DNA of 64,000 nucleotides from Arthrobacter sp. APC 3897 (lineage in GTDB: Bacteria > Actinomycetota > Actinomycetes > Actinomycetales > Micrococcaceae), in the NCBI RefSeq assembly GCF_030407495.1, contig NZ_JASDDG010000005.1, positions 1 through 64,000 on the forward strand, in the 5' to 3' direction. The notes under the pieces were generated by a model. That model searched no databases, was not told where the DNA came from, and saw only the letters and a list, made by a program, of their open reading frames with translations. Shown piece after piece: positions 41,550-49,825 of the stretch. The position numbers were made by a program, and so were the translations under genes. Numbering within the stretch: position 1 is the stretch's first letter; the number at the start of each line of letters is the position of its first letter.

Positions 41550-42659
41550 ATGACGAATATCTCAAAGGAGACCATCCGATATTTTTCCGGGCTGAAGGCC
41601 CGTGTCCTGGACTGGGCCACTGACAACAGTCCCCGCGAGGAGAAGGTTCCCGCCGCGGTGTCCTCCTTCGCGAAGCAACTGCCCGACAAGCTCCCCCCGG
41701 CAGCGTCCGAGCTGGTCAGGAAGCTCCCCGAAAAGCTTCCGCCGGCGGTCAAGGCTGCTGTCCCGAAGCGGGACTGGCTGTCCACTCCGCTGCGCAAGAC
41801 CGGAGCCTTCGGCGCCGGGGCGGCCCTTGTCCTCGGCGGCGTCGTCGTAGGAACCGCTCAGGCAGTGGAACCCATCGAGGTGCAGCGCACATCGGTGGCA
41901 TCGGAACTGAATGAGCTGCTGCACGGCAAGTCTGATCCCGAAACCGGAACCACTGCGGGAGTAACAGGACCCGACGACGGTGAGCATGAGGCCAGCGGCG
42001 ATGAAGCCGGCTCGGCGGATTCTTCCGGTGAAGGCGACAAAGCCGAAAAGGGAGCCGAAGGCGGCGAGGCTCCGGCAGAAGGTGAAGCAGCCAAAGACGG
42101 CGCTTCCACGGAGCCGGAACCTGAAGGCGCGGCGGAACAGAAAGCAGGTGACGAGGCTCCGGCGGAAGAGTCCGCCCCGGAATCGGAAGAGCCTGCGGCC
42201 GAGGAACCGGCGCCCGAACCTGCACCCGAGCCGGCGCCTGAGCCTGCACCCGAGGAGCCGGCACCGTCGGTACCCCTGGACGACATGTGGGTGACCAACG
42301 AGTTCGGCTGGCGGTCCAACGTGAATCCGCTGCTGCCCGCAGGAGCTGCGGAGCTCCATAACGGCATCGACTTCGGGGCCAATACCGGTACCCCCGTGAA
42401 GTCCTTCGCCGCCGGTACGGTCACCTACGCGGAATACCACCAGTACGGCGGCCTGCGGGTGGTTATTGACCACGGTAACGGCTTGGAGACCACCTACAAC
42501 CACCTGAACGAGATCCTCGTCGAGGTGGGACAGCACGTGGACTTCAACCAGCAGATCGGTACGGTAGGCACCACCGGTAACTCCACCGGACCCCACCTGC
42601 ACTTCGAGATGCTCCGCGACGGTGAGTACATCGATCCGGCGCCCCTGCTGGGTCTCTGA
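41550..42659 (+). CDS. M23 family metallopeptidase (cell-wall endopeptidase)
   Basis: This 369-residue protein has a lysine-rich N-terminal region (about 80 residues), one membrane segment near residues 90-108 ending in AQA, a long Glu/Ala/Pro-rich linker with EPAPEPAPEP repeats (about 130-248), and a C-terminal M23 (LytM) domain. The zinc ligands are in LHNGIDFG and in THPHLHFEM-like TGPHLHFEM. It should cleave peptidoglycan cross-links outside the membrane, probably during growth. SD GAGGTG lies before ATG. It follows the siderophore operon by 187 bases, where I saw no riboswitch signature. Confidence 0.9.
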   Translation: MTNISKETIRYFSGLKARVLDWATDNSPREEKVPAAVSSFAKQLPDKLPPAASELVRKLPEKLPPAVKAAVPKRDWLSTPLRKTGAFGAGAALVLGGVVVGTAQAVEPIEVQRTSVASELNELLHGKSDPETGTTAGVTGPDDGEHEASGDEAGSADSSGEGDKAEKGAEGGEAPAEGEAAKDGASTEPEPEGAAEQKAGDEAPAEESAPESEEPAAEEPAPEPAPEPAPEPAPEEPAPSVPLDDMWVTNEFGWRSNVNPLLPAGAAELHNGIDFGANTGTPVKSFAAGTVTYAEYHQYGGLRVVIDHGNGLETTYNHLNEILVEVGQHVDFNQQIGTVGTTGNSTGPHLHFEMLRDGEYIDPAPLLGL

Positions 42660-42683
42660 CCCGGCAGGCGCCGGAGCGCCGCC

Positions 42684-43646
42684 CTAGACCTCCGGATCGG
42701 TGAGAATGGCCGGATCCTTTGTCCCCTGCGGCATCCGAACCCGCAAAGCGCCGGGGTCGACGCGGAAAGCCACGTGCGAGGCTTGGCCCAGGTGGTCACC
42801 GTCAACTTCGAATTCCTGCGGAGTCTGTGTGAAGATCTCAGCTTCCTTGCACTGGTAATACTCCACGGAAGTTCCCCTGCCCTTCCCCCGCCGCAGCAGG
42901 CCGGCCACAACACCGAGCCAGCCAAGCCGCCCCTTGGGGGCCATGGTCATGATGTCCAGGAGCCCGTCGTCGATCCTGGCTCCGGGAAAAATCTCCAGAC
43001 CGCCCATGATCTTTCCGCAGTTGCCGCCCATCACGCTGCGGGGATAGCCGGAGATTTCCTTGCCGCCGTCGAGCCGGATAGTGCTTTTGACCGGCTTGCC
43101 GGGCAGGTTTCGGATACCCGCGTCAATATAGGCCAGCCAGCCGACACGGTCCTTGAGTGTGTCGTTTGTGTCGCCCATGAGAGCTGCGTCGTAACCGAGC
43201 CCGGCCATGACCAGGAAAACGTCGCCTTTCAGGGCGCGGTCCAGCGTGACATGGACGACGTCGATATTGCGGTCAGCTCCCCCGAGGGCTGCGGCAACCG
43301 CGGCCGCCGGATCGTCGACGGCGATGTCCAGATTGCGGGCCAGCAGGTTCCCCGTTCCCAGCGGGATCAACCCCAGCGGCGTGTCAGTGCCCGCCAGTTC
43401 CGCGGCAACACAGCGTACCGTCCCGTCGCCTCCGGCGGCGATCACCACGTCCACACCGGCCGCCAGGGCCTCCTTGGCCATGCCGCGTCCCGGATCCTCT
43501 TTTGTGGTTTCCAGCCACAGCGGCTGCTCCCAGCCCCGGTCCCGGCAGGCGCTCTCCACCAGGGCGCGGATGTCCACATCGGTCTTCTTGATGGGATTCA
43601 TGATGACTGCGGCACGCTGGCGCGGTCCGGCTGCTGAGCTGGCCAT
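42684..43646 (-). CDS. Diacylglycerol kinase family lipid kinase
   Basis: This 320-residue protein carries the catalytic signature of the diacylglycerol/sphingosine kinase family: VIMNPIKKTD at the start, VIAAGGDGTVRCVAAELAG and LGLIPLGTGNLLARNL. The C-terminal half has the family beta-sandwich with GGNCGKIMGGLEIFPGARIDDGLLDI. It phosphorylates a lipid with a hydroxyl; the exact lipid is not predictable. SD AAAGGA precedes the ATG. It is divergent from the SGNH hydrolase and converges with the M23 gene. Confidence 0.92.
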   Translation of the reverse strand: MASSAAGPRQRAAVIMNPIKKTDVDIRALVESACRDRGWEQPLWLETTKEDPGRGMAKEALAAGVDVVIAAGGDGTVRCVAAELAGTDTPLGLIPLGTGNLLARNLDIAVDDPAAAVAAALGGADRNIDVVHVTLDRALKGDVFLVMAGLGYDAALMGDTNDTLKDRVGWLAYIDAGIRNLPGKPVKSTIRLDGGKEISGYPRSVMGGNCGKIMGGLEIFPGARIDDGLLDIMTMAPKGRLGWLGVVAGLLRRGKGRGTSVEYYQCKEAEIFTQTPQEFEVDGDHLGQASHVAFRVDPGALRVRMPQGTKDPAILTDPEV

Positions 43647-43757
43647 GGGTTCCTTTGGTTGCTCGCGGTGTGCTGCGAAACGGTCAGGGGTTTGTTCAGA
43701 GTCTAATCCGCCCGGGCGCGCGACTGCTGCCGATGCGGAAACTGCCGGGTCAACTTG

Positions 43758-43763
43758 TAGCCT
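43758..43763 (+). promoter_or_regulatory. -10 hexamer (TAGCCT) of a leaderless promoter
   Basis: TAGCCT is followed by six bases and GTG 43770. No SD precedes the start, so this GTG is chosen over the GTG at 43764. Confidence 0.4.
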
Positions 43764-43769
43764 GTGGGA

Positions 43770-44540
43770 GTGACTTTTACTTCTCGTTATGTGGCCCTGG
43801 GCGATTCATTCACGGAAGGTGTGGGGGACTGGGATGTTTCCCGCCCCAACGGCGTGCGGGGCTGGGCGGACCGCGTCGCCGAGCAGCTGATCCTGGCCGA
43901 TGATTCGTGGGGCTATGCCAACCTGGCGATCCGCGGCAAGAAGCTGCACCAGGTCCTCGCCGAACAGGTGGATGCCGCCGTCGCACTGAAACCAACCCTG
44001 GTGAGCATTTACGCGGGCGGCAATGACATTCTGCGCCCCAAGGTGGACATTGACGCGCTGATGGACTCGTACGACGACGCCGTCGCCAAGCTGCGCGCCT
44101 CCGGCACAGCTGTGCTGATGTTCACAGGTTTTGATTCCGGCAGGTCTCCGGTATTCGGTGCCACCCGGGGGCGGACGGCACTGTACAACGAGCTGGTGCG
44201 CGAAGTCGCTGACCGCCGCGGTGCCGAGCTCGTGGATTACTGGCGGATGAAGGAGCTGCAGGACGAGAGGTACTGGGACATCGACCGGCTGCACATGGCA
44301 CCGGCCGGGCACATGCTCACCGCCAAGAAAGTCCTCGAAGTCCTGCGCCGCACCGATGCCATCGATGTTCCGGAGCTGGATGAGCTGCCCGCACGGACCC
44401 GGGCCGAGCAGCTGCGGCGTGATGCCCAGTGGGCCAGGGAGTACCTCGGTCCCTGGGTTGGGCGCCGGCTGCGGGGCGTTTCTTCGGGCGACAATCTGGC
44501 ACCCAAATACCCGCTTCCCGTGCATCTCGAAGCCGCCTGA
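43770..44540 (+). CDS. SGNH/GDSL hydrolase
   Basis: This 256-residue esterase/lipase-like protein has all four blocks of the SGNH family: the nucleophile serine in ALGDSFTEG, the oxyanion glycine in NLAIRGKK, the asparagine in YAGGNDIL and the Asp-x-x-His in DRLHMAPAGH. There is no signal peptide, so the enzyme is probably cytoplasmic. Substrate is unknown; family members deacetylate or hydrolyse esters. Both GTG 43764 and GTG 43770 are in frame; 43770 fits the leaderless pattern. Confidence 0.9.
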   Translation: MTFTSRYVALGDSFTEGVGDWDVSRPNGVRGWADRVAEQLILADDSWGYANLAIRGKKLHQVLAEQVDAAVALKPTLVSIYAGGNDILRPKVDIDALMDSYDDAVAKLRASGTAVLMFTGFDSGRSPVFGATRGRTALYNELVREVADRRGAELVDYWRMKELQDERYWDIDRLHMAPAGHMLTAKKVLEVLRRTDAIDVPELDELPARTRAEQLRRDAQWAREYLGPWVGRRLRGVSSGDNLAPKYPLPVHLEAA

Positions 44541-44758
44541 ACAGTCCCTGTGGGGTGTTTCACACATTTTTTTGAATTCCCAGTAATTGCAGGGACAGCG
44601 GCACCGCGAATGTGCCCCTGAGAGAGGCCTCCGGGCACCGGTAATTCGGTAACCTGCGCTGTTTTTCCTAAACTTTATGGTCTGCCTGACGCCTTTTTGC
44701 AGCGTCCCGGCCGGTTGCTTCCGATACACGCAGCTGACTTCTAGGAAAGAAAGCCAAC

Positions 44759-46270
44759 ATGCCGAAAGATGCACCCACCCTCCGCCGCCCTGTCCTCAGG
44801 CGCCGGCGGCTCAAAGTCGATGACGTGAATGTTGTCAACAAATCAATGATGAAAAAGGCCGTCGGCGGAACCGTCGTCGGCAACACCATGGAATGGTTCG
44901 ATATTGGTGTCTACGGCTACCTTGCCGTCACCATGGGTGCCGTTTTCCTGTCCGAGGCTGATGCCTCCGCCCAGCTCATCTTCAGCCTGGGCGTTTTTGC
45001 TGCCACCTTCCTGGCCCGCCCGCTCGGCGGGGTTGTGTTCGGCCGGCTGGGCGACCGCCTGGGCCGGCAAAAAACCCTGGCCGTCACCCTGATGCTGATG
45101 GCCGGTTCCACCTTTGTGATCGGACTCCTGCCCGGTTATGCCCAGATCGGCATGTGGGCTCCGATTCTGCTCATCCTGATGAAGCTGCTCCAGGGCTTCT
45201 CCACCGGCGGTGAATACGCCGGTGCCACCACCTTTGTCACGGAGTACGCCCCGGACAAGCGCCGCGGCTTCCTCTCGAGCATCCTGGACCTCGGCAGCTA
45301 CATGGGCTTCGCCCTTGGCGCAGGAGTGGTGTCCGTCCTGCAGCTCACGCTCAGCGCCGAAACCATGCTGGACTGGGGCTGGCGTATTCCGTTCCTGGTT
45401 GCCGGTCCGCTGGGTTTGATCGCCATCTACTTCCGGCTCAAGATCGAGGAATCGCCGGCGTTCCAGGCAACCCTGGACGCGCAGGAAGCCAACGCAGCTT
45501 CGGAGAACCCCGACGGCGAAACGGCACCCCCGGGCACGCTGGCCATGATCGGCCTCTACTGGCGCCCGATTATCGTGGCCATGGTCCTGGTGGCCGCGGC
45601 CAACACCGTCGGCTACACCCTGACCTCTTACATGCCGTCCTACCTCACCGACTCGATGGGATACGACGCGCTGCACGGCACCCTCCTGACCATTCCCGTG
45701 CTGGTGGCGATGGCACTGTGCATCCCGCTGTGCGGAAAGCTGTCGGACCGCATCGGCCGCCGGCCGGTGCTGCTGATGGGTGCCGGGTCCACCATTGTGC
45801 TGGCCGTTCCGGCATTCCTGCTGATCGCCAACGGTCCCGTCTGGTCCACCCTGCTGGGACTGGGGCTGCTGGCCGTTCCCGTGACGCTCTACGTGTCCAA
45901 CCTCGCCTCGGCACTGCCTGCACTGTTCACCACGGCGAGCCGCTACGGCGCCATGGGCATCTCCTACAACTTCGCTGTGGCAATCTTCGGCGGCACCGCA
46001 CCGCTGATCATGCAGGGGCTGATCAACCTGACCGGCAATGAGCTGATGCCGGCCTTCTGGCTGATGGCAACCTCTGCCGTGGGTGCCGTGGCCGTGTACA
46101 TCATGAAGGAATCCGCCAACCGGCCCATGCCCGGGTCCATGCCCAGTGTGGAGACGCACGAGGAAGCCCGGGAACTTGTCGCAACACAGGACGAAAACCC
46201 CCGGCTCGACGTCGCGGCCCTGCCGTTCGGCATCGAAAGTGCCGCTGAGTCAAAGCCGCAGGGGAACTGA
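44759..46270 (+). CDS. MFS metabolite:H+ symporter (ProP/osmoprotectant type)
   Basis: This 503-residue carrier resembles the metabolite:H+ symporter group that includes proline/betaine ProP and citrate/alpha-ketoglutarate carriers. Family features are VVGNTMEWFDIGVYGYLAV, ARPLGGVVFGRLGDRLGRQKTLAVTLMLM (MFS loop), LLQGFSTGGEYAGATTFVTEYAP and LYWRPIIVAMVLVAAANTVGYTLTSYMPSYLTD. An SD-like AGGAAAG lies 9-15 bases before the ATG. The substrate is probably proline, betaine or a dicarboxylate. A MarR regulator follows 58 bases downstream. Confidence 0.9.
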   Translation: MPKDAPTLRRPVLRRRRLKVDDVNVVNKSMMKKAVGGTVVGNTMEWFDIGVYGYLAVTMGAVFLSEADASAQLIFSLGVFAATFLARPLGGVVFGRLGDRLGRQKTLAVTLMLMAGSTFVIGLLPGYAQIGMWAPILLILMKLLQGFSTGGEYAGATTFVTEYAPDKRRGFLSSILDLGSYMGFALGAGVVSVLQLTLSAETMLDWGWRIPFLVAGPLGLIAIYFRLKIEESPAFQATLDAQEANAASENPDGETAPPGTLAMIGLYWRPIIVAMVLVAAANTVGYTLTSYMPSYLTDSMGYDALHGTLLTIPVLVAMALCIPLCGKLSDRIGRRPVLLMGAGSTIVLAVPAFLLIANGPVWSTLLGLGLLAVPVTLYVSNLASALPALFTTASRYGAMGISYNFAVAIFGGTAPLIMQGLINLTGNELMPAFWLMATSAVGAVAVYIMKESANRPMPGSMPSVETHEEARELVATQDENPRLDVAALPFGIESAAESKPQGN

Positions 46271-46328
46271 AAGGCCGGCCCGCCCGCCAAATAATTGAAG
46301 GCTCAAGCAAATATGGGAGGATGGATCC

Positions 46329-46829
46329 ATGAGCGACACCGAGCTTTCCTCTGTCCCCTGGCTGAGCCCCGATGAACGGCGGGCGTGGCTGGCGCTCTAC
46401 GCCGTGGCTACACGGCTGAATCCCACCCTGGATGCGGACCTGTCCAAGCGGGCGCGAATCACGCTCTTTGATTACCATGTGCTGGCGATGACCTCCGAGG
46501 CCCCGCACCGTGCCCTGCCGATGAGTGAGCTGGCGGCCCGGTCCAATGCATCCCTCTCCCGGCTCTCGCACGTGGTGAAGAAGCTTGAAGGCCGCGGCTG
46601 GATGGAACGCTCACAGTCGCCGGACGATGCCCGCGTCACCATGGCAGCGCTCACCGACGACGGTATGGCAGCCCTGGCCGCGCTGGCCCCGGACCACGTC
46701 CGTTCGGTTCGGGACCTGGTTTTCGACGGACTGGATGCCCGGGACGTGAGCGACCTCGAACGCATTGGCCGGCGCATCCTGGGGCGTCTGGAACCGGGGA
46801 ACAGCATCGTCGAAGACAACACCCCGTAA
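46329..46829 (+). CDS. MarR family transcriptional regulator
   Basis: This 166-residue regulator has a MarR winged helix: LFDYHVLAMTSEAPHRALPMSELAARSNASLSRLSHVVKKLEGRGWMERS, then the wing SPDDARVTMAALTDDGMAALAAL. SD GGGAGG precedes the ATG. It lies 58 bases downstream of the MFS gene and may regulate it; a TTGA-N4-TCAA palindrome at 46295-46306 is a possible own operator (weak). Confidence 0.9.
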   Translation: MSDTELSSVPWLSPDERRAWLALYAVATRLNPTLDADLSKRARITLFDYHVLAMTSEAPHRALPMSELAARSNASLSRLSHVVKKLEGRGWMERSQSPDDARVTMAALTDDGMAALAALAPDHVRSVRDLVFDGLDARDVSDLERIGRRILGRLEPGNSIVEDNTP

Positions 46830-46905
46830 GGGGCGTCCGGGCTGTTTTGCTAGCCTTGAAGTAAATGGAGAGCAGTCAACAAGCATCCCGGCGAGAGGTA
46901 CCACC

Positions 46906-48060
46906 ATGCACACCCCCCGCATCCTGACCCTGATCCTTGCCGGCGGAACGGGGGGCCGTCTTGGCTCCCTCACCGACCACCGCGCCAAGCCCGCCATGCC
47001 CGTTGCCGGCTCCTACCGGCTCATCGACGTTCCGCTTTCCAACCTCCACAACAGCGGGTTGTCCGACGTATGGATCGTGGAGCAGTACAAGCCCAAGTCA
47101 CTGAATGACCATTTGGTCAGCGGCCGCCCCTGGGACCTGGACCGGACCAACGGAGGCCTGCGGGTACTGCCGCCCTATCAGGGCGGCGAAGGAGAGGGGT
47201 TTGCCGAAGGCAATGCCGATGCCCTGTATCGTCAGGCCGACTATATCCGCGAATATGATCCGGACCTGGTCCTGGTGCTCAGCGCGGACCACCTCTACCG
47301 GCTCGATTACCGGGATGTTCTTGCCACCCACGGGCGCACCGGCGCCGCCCTGACCGTGGTTACCACCAAAATCCGCAGGAATCCCTCCGACCACGGTGTC
47401 GTGGAGGTTGAGGACGGCTTTGTGACCGGCTTCGAGTACAAGCCGGAAAAGCCCAAAACCGACCTCATTGCAGCTGAAATCTTCCTTTACGATGCATCCG
47501 TGCTGCTCAATGCCATGGACGAGCTCATGGAAAGGGACGGCCAGCTGGAGGATTACGGTGACCAGCTGATTCCCTACCTCGTGAAGACGGAGAAGGTGGC
47601 GGAGCACCGGCTGGACGGGTACTGGCGGGACATGGGTACCCCGAGCAGCTACCACGAGGGCCACATGGACCTCATTGACGGACGCGGGCTGGACTTCGAT
47701 GACCCGCAGTGGCCCGTCCTGAGTGCCTCTCCGCGCCGCCTGCCCGGTTTCGTTGGGGTTGCGGCAAGGGTTTCGGGCAGTCTGCTCGCGCCCGGTTCAC
47801 GGGTGGAAGGCACCGTCCGCCGCAGCGTGCTGGGCGCCGGTGTCCTGGTGGAAGCGGGTGCCGAAGTAGAGAACTGTGTTCTCCTGGGCGACGTGAGGGT
47901 CTGTTCCGGAGCGAAGCTGCGCAACGCCGTTGTGGACGCCGGAGCAGTAATTGGCGGCGGCACTGAACTCGACGGCGCCGGGCTGGATCCGGAAGCGGCA
48001 GTAGTGGTTGTTGGGGCCGACGGTGCTGTGGAAAGGCCGTCCTCACCGTCCGAGGGGTGA
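46906..48060 (+). CDS. glgC: Glucose-1-phosphate adenylyltransferase (ADP-glucose pyrophosphorylase)
   Basis: This 384-residue enzyme makes ADP-glucose from glucose-1-phosphate and ATP for glycogen or related glucans. The substrate-binding motif is LILAGGTGGRLGSLTDHRAKPAMPVAG; further family motifs are EQYKPKSLNDHL, GNADALYRQ, VLVLSADHLYRLD, FEYKPEKP and GYWRDMGTPSSYHEGHMDL. The first 47 codons open upstream overlap MarR and are not included; ATG 46906 has GAGAGG upstream. The first motif GGTGGRLG differs from the usual GGxGTRL (Gly for Thr), which I note as unusual. Its C-terminal beta-helix repeats are short relative to enterobacterial GlgC. Confidence 0.93.
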   Translation: MHTPRILTLILAGGTGGRLGSLTDHRAKPAMPVAGSYRLIDVPLSNLHNSGLSDVWIVEQYKPKSLNDHLVSGRPWDLDRTNGGLRVLPPYQGGEGEGFAEGNADALYRQADYIREYDPDLVLVLSADHLYRLDYRDVLATHGRTGAALTVVTTKIRRNPSDHGVVEVEDGFVTGFEYKPEKPKTDLIAAEIFLYDASVLLNAMDELMERDGQLEDYGDQLIPYLVKTEKVAEHRLDGYWRDMGTPSSYHEGHMDLIDGRGLDFDDPQWPVLSASPRRLPGFVGVAARVSGSLLAPGSRVEGTVRRSVLGAGVLVEAGAEVENCVLLGDVRVCSGAKLRNAVVDAGAVIGGGTELDGAGLDPEAAVVVVGADGAVERPSSPSEG

Positions 48061-48097
48061 GGTCAGGCACCTTTTGCGGGTACAGTATCCCGCCGGT

Positions 48098-48126
48098 TTG
48101 AATGAAAGCCGGGTTGCCCCTAGGAT
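48098..48126 (+). promoter_or_regulatory. Sigma-70-type promoter of the rpmB leader
   Basis: TTGAAT, 17-base spacer, TAGGAT. It is the best -35/-10 pair seen in the window. The predicted start is near 48133. Confidence 0.6.
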
Positions 48127-48141
48127 AGAGAGGCGTTAAGT

Positions 48142-48196
48142 TGCGCCTATGTTCGACAAGGGGCTGCCGTGAGGCGGCCCGGGGAACATTTGCGCA
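48142..48196 (+). ncRNA. Structured RNA at the 5' end of the rpmB leader (putative leader element or sRNA)
   Basis: Three stacked helices are seen: TGCGC pairs with GCGCA, ATGTTC with GAACAT, and GGGCTGCC with GGCGGCCC around a GTGA tetraloop. Internal loops separate them. It begins about ten bases after the predicted start site. I do not recognise a known family. Confidence 0.5.
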
Positions 48197-48370
48197 GCCA
48201 CCCGTATAAACCTAGAATTGAAGGCTGTCCCGGCAGATACTGCTTGGCATCCTGAACTTCACCGTCTTCCCCGCGGCGAGGCACTTCGGCTGGATCTCAC
48301 CCCGCCAGGTTCACCTCCGGAAAGTCGCAGTAATAACGGTGTCAAAACTGGTGGCGGGACGCTCTTTATG

Positions 48371-48406
48371 GCAGGTGCTTAGGCAAACGCCCTGTGTCTG
48401 TTTTTT
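48371..48406 (+). terminator. Possible attenuator/terminator before rpmB
   Basis: GCAGG pairs with CCTGT around a bulged inner pairing, and a T6 run (48401-48406) follows five bases later. Stem quality is modest. Confidence 0.3.
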
Positions 48407-48443
48407 GAGGACCGTCATATTTACTACAACTGGAGGAGAGATC

Positions 48444-48680
48444 ATGGCAGCTTATTGCCAGGTCACCGGAGCCATCCCCGGCTTTGGTCACAGCATTTCG
48501 CACTCGCACCGCCGCAACAAGCGCCGGTTCGACCCGAATATTCAGAAGAAGCGCTACTGGGTTCCGTCCCTGCGCCGCAATGTCACGCTGCAGGTTTCGG
48601 CCCGCGGCATCAAGACGATCGATGTGCGCGGTATTGACGCCGTCATCACTGACCTTATCGCGAAGGGTGTGAAGCTCTAG
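48444..48680 (+). CDS. rpmB: 50S ribosomal protein L28 (zinc-free type)
   Basis: This 78-residue ribosomal protein matches L28 ([33 protein letters not shown], then [17 protein letters not shown]). It has a single cysteine and no CxxC pairs, so it is of the zinc-independent type. SD GGAGGAG lies before the ATG. Its stop is followed directly by the rpmG GTG, sharing one base (TAGTG). This rpmB-rpmG-rpsN set of zinc-free proteins is characteristic of actinobacteria, where it is often repressed by Zur; no Zur box was seen here. Confidence 0.95.
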   Translation: MAAYCQVTGAIPGFGHSISHSHRRNKRRFDPNIQKKRYWVPSLRRNVTLQVSARGIKTIDVRGIDAVITDLIAKGVKL

Positions 48681-48847
48681 TGGCTAAGGACAAGGACGTA
48701 CGTCCGATCATCAAGCTGAAGTCGACCGCCGGCACCGGGTACACCTATGTGACCCGCAAGAACCGTCGTAACGACCCGGACCGCATGGTCCTGAAGAAGT
48801 ACGACCCGAAGATCCGCCAGCACGTCGAATTCCGTGAGGAGCGCTAA
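48680..48847 (+). CDS. rpmG: 50S ribosomal protein L33 (zinc-free type)
   Basis: This 55-residue protein starts at GTG 48680, one base inside the rpmB stop (TAGTG). The sequence [18 protein letters not shown] through [21 protein letters not shown] is typical L33, with no cysteine residue. It ends two bases before the rpsN ATG. Confidence 0.95.
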   Translation: MAKDKDVRPIIKLKSTAGTGYTYVTRKNRRNDPDRMVLKKYDPKIRQHVEFREER

Positions 48848-48849
48848 GA

Positions 48850-49155
48850 ATGGCAAAGAAGTCCAAGATTGCCCGCAACGAGCAGCGCAAGGTCGTTGTT
48901 GAGCGCTACGCTGCAAAGCGCCTCGAACTGAAGAAGACCCTGGTTGACCCGAACGCCACCGACGAAGCCCGCGAAGCTGCACGCCTCGGCCTGCAGAAGC
49001 TTCCGCGCAACGCCTCGCCGGTTCGCCTGCGCAACCGCGACCAGATTGACGGCCGCCCCCGCGGTACCCTCCAGAAGTTCGGTATCTCGCGTGTGCGTTT
49101 CCGCAACATGGCACACGCCGGCGAACTGCCCGGTGTAAAGAAGTCCAGCTGGTAA
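48850..49155 (+). CDS. rpsN: 30S ribosomal protein S14 (long, zinc-free type)
   Basis: This 101-residue S14 has the long form without cysteines: [20 protein letters not shown], then [51 protein letters not shown]. Zinc-binding S14 is short (61 residues) with four cysteines, so this is the zinc-independent type. It is the last gene of the set and is followed by a strong terminator. Confidence 0.96.
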   Translation: MAKKSKIARNEQRKVVVERYAAKRLELKKTLVDPNATDEAREAARLGLQKLPRNASPVRLRNRDQIDGRPRGTLQKFGISRVRFRNMAHAGELPGVKKSSW

Positions 49156-49175
49156 GCACTGCTTCACCCGCTTGA

Positions 49176-49210
49176 AAAAGGGCGGCAACCTCTTCGGTTG
49201 CCGCCCTTTT
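49176..49210 (+). terminator. Intrinsic terminator after rpsN
   Basis: A 15-bp stem (with flanking A4 and T4 included) encloses a TCTTC loop, directly after the ribosomal operon. Confidence 0.92.
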
Positions 49211-49444
49211 GCATGCCCCGGAAAAGCCGGGCGGACCGTGCGGACAAAATCCGCGCCGTTGCGCGGAAAGAGGCTAAGGGTGAGGATGGGGCACATGGCA
49301 CCTTTTTCTGGGCTAAAAGCTGAAAAAACCGCGAAAAACAGCGGATTTTTCCTGATTTTCGGGTGCGGACTGGTAAGTTTCCAACAGTGGCGGTTTCGCA
49401 TCCGTGATCCGCTCGAGCTAACACCTAGTCCAGGAGGACATAAA

Positions 49445-49732
49445 TTGGCTATGAACCGCAGTGAACTTGTTGCAGCAGTGGCAGAGAAGTCCGGCAACAG
49501 CCAGACGGCAGTGAACGGCGTTCTCGACGCTGTCTTCGACATCTTCGCAACCTCTGTTGCCAATGGCGAGAAGATCACCATCCCCGGATGGCTCGCAGTC
49601 GAGCGCACGGACCGCGCTGCACGTACGGGCCGCAACCCGCAGACCGGTGAAACCATTCAGATCCCGGCAGGCCACAGCGTCAAGCTGACCGCCGGCTCCA
49701 AGCTGAAGGCTGCCGTCTCCACCAAGAAGTAA
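49445..49732 (+). CDS. hup: HU family DNA-binding protein
   Basis: This 95-residue nucleoid protein has the HU fold: NRSELVAAVAEKSGNSQTAVNGVLDAVFDIFATSVANGEKITIPGWLAVERTDRAARTGRNPQTGETIQIPAGHSVKLTAGSKLKAAV, including the DNA-intercalating arm around RTGRNPQTGE. It has a short basic tail and no long extension. A perfect SD (AGGAGG, seven bases upstream) points to the TTG at 49445 as start rather than ATG 49451. A UUCG-loop terminator follows. Confidence 0.95.
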   Translation: MAMNRSELVAAVAEKSGNSQTAVNGVLDAVFDIFATSVANGEKITIPGWLAVERTDRAARTGRNPQTGETIQIPAGHSVKLTAGSKLKAAVSTKK

Positions 49733-49751
49733 CTTCTTGCCGAGAGGCACC

Positions 49752-49779
49752 GGCCGGTACCTTCGGGTGCCGGCCTTTT
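49752..49779 (+). terminator. Intrinsic terminator after hup
   Basis: A 10-bp stem (one G-T pair) closes a TTCG tetraloop and is followed by T4. Confidence 0.9.
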
Positions 49780-49825
49780 GCGTCTAATTCGCCCAAATTT
49801 CTACCGTGGGTAGAGAATAGGTATC

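Larger units (their letters stand above)
48061..48443 (+). other. Leader region of the ribosomal-protein operon
   Basis: This 383-base gap between glgC and rpmB has no gene. It holds a promoter (TTGAAT at 48098-48103, 17 bases, TAGGAT at 48121-48126), a hairpin structure at 48142-48196 just after the predicted transcription start, and a weak hairpin with T6 tract near 48371-48406. No Zur box was recognised. Confidence 0.6.

Noticed and set aside
44843-46159. 438-codon minus-strand open frame opposite the MFS carrier
   Set aside because: Antisense shadow of the carrier, rich in His/Gln/Gly, no start signal.
46295-46306. TTGA-N4-TCAA as MarR operator
   Set aside because: Arms of four bases are too short to support more than a weak suggestion.
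48061-48443. Zur box, tmRNA, RNase P RNA or SRP RNA in the leader before rpmB
   Set aside because: None of the conserved blocks of these elements could be matched; only a hairpin of unknown type was seen.
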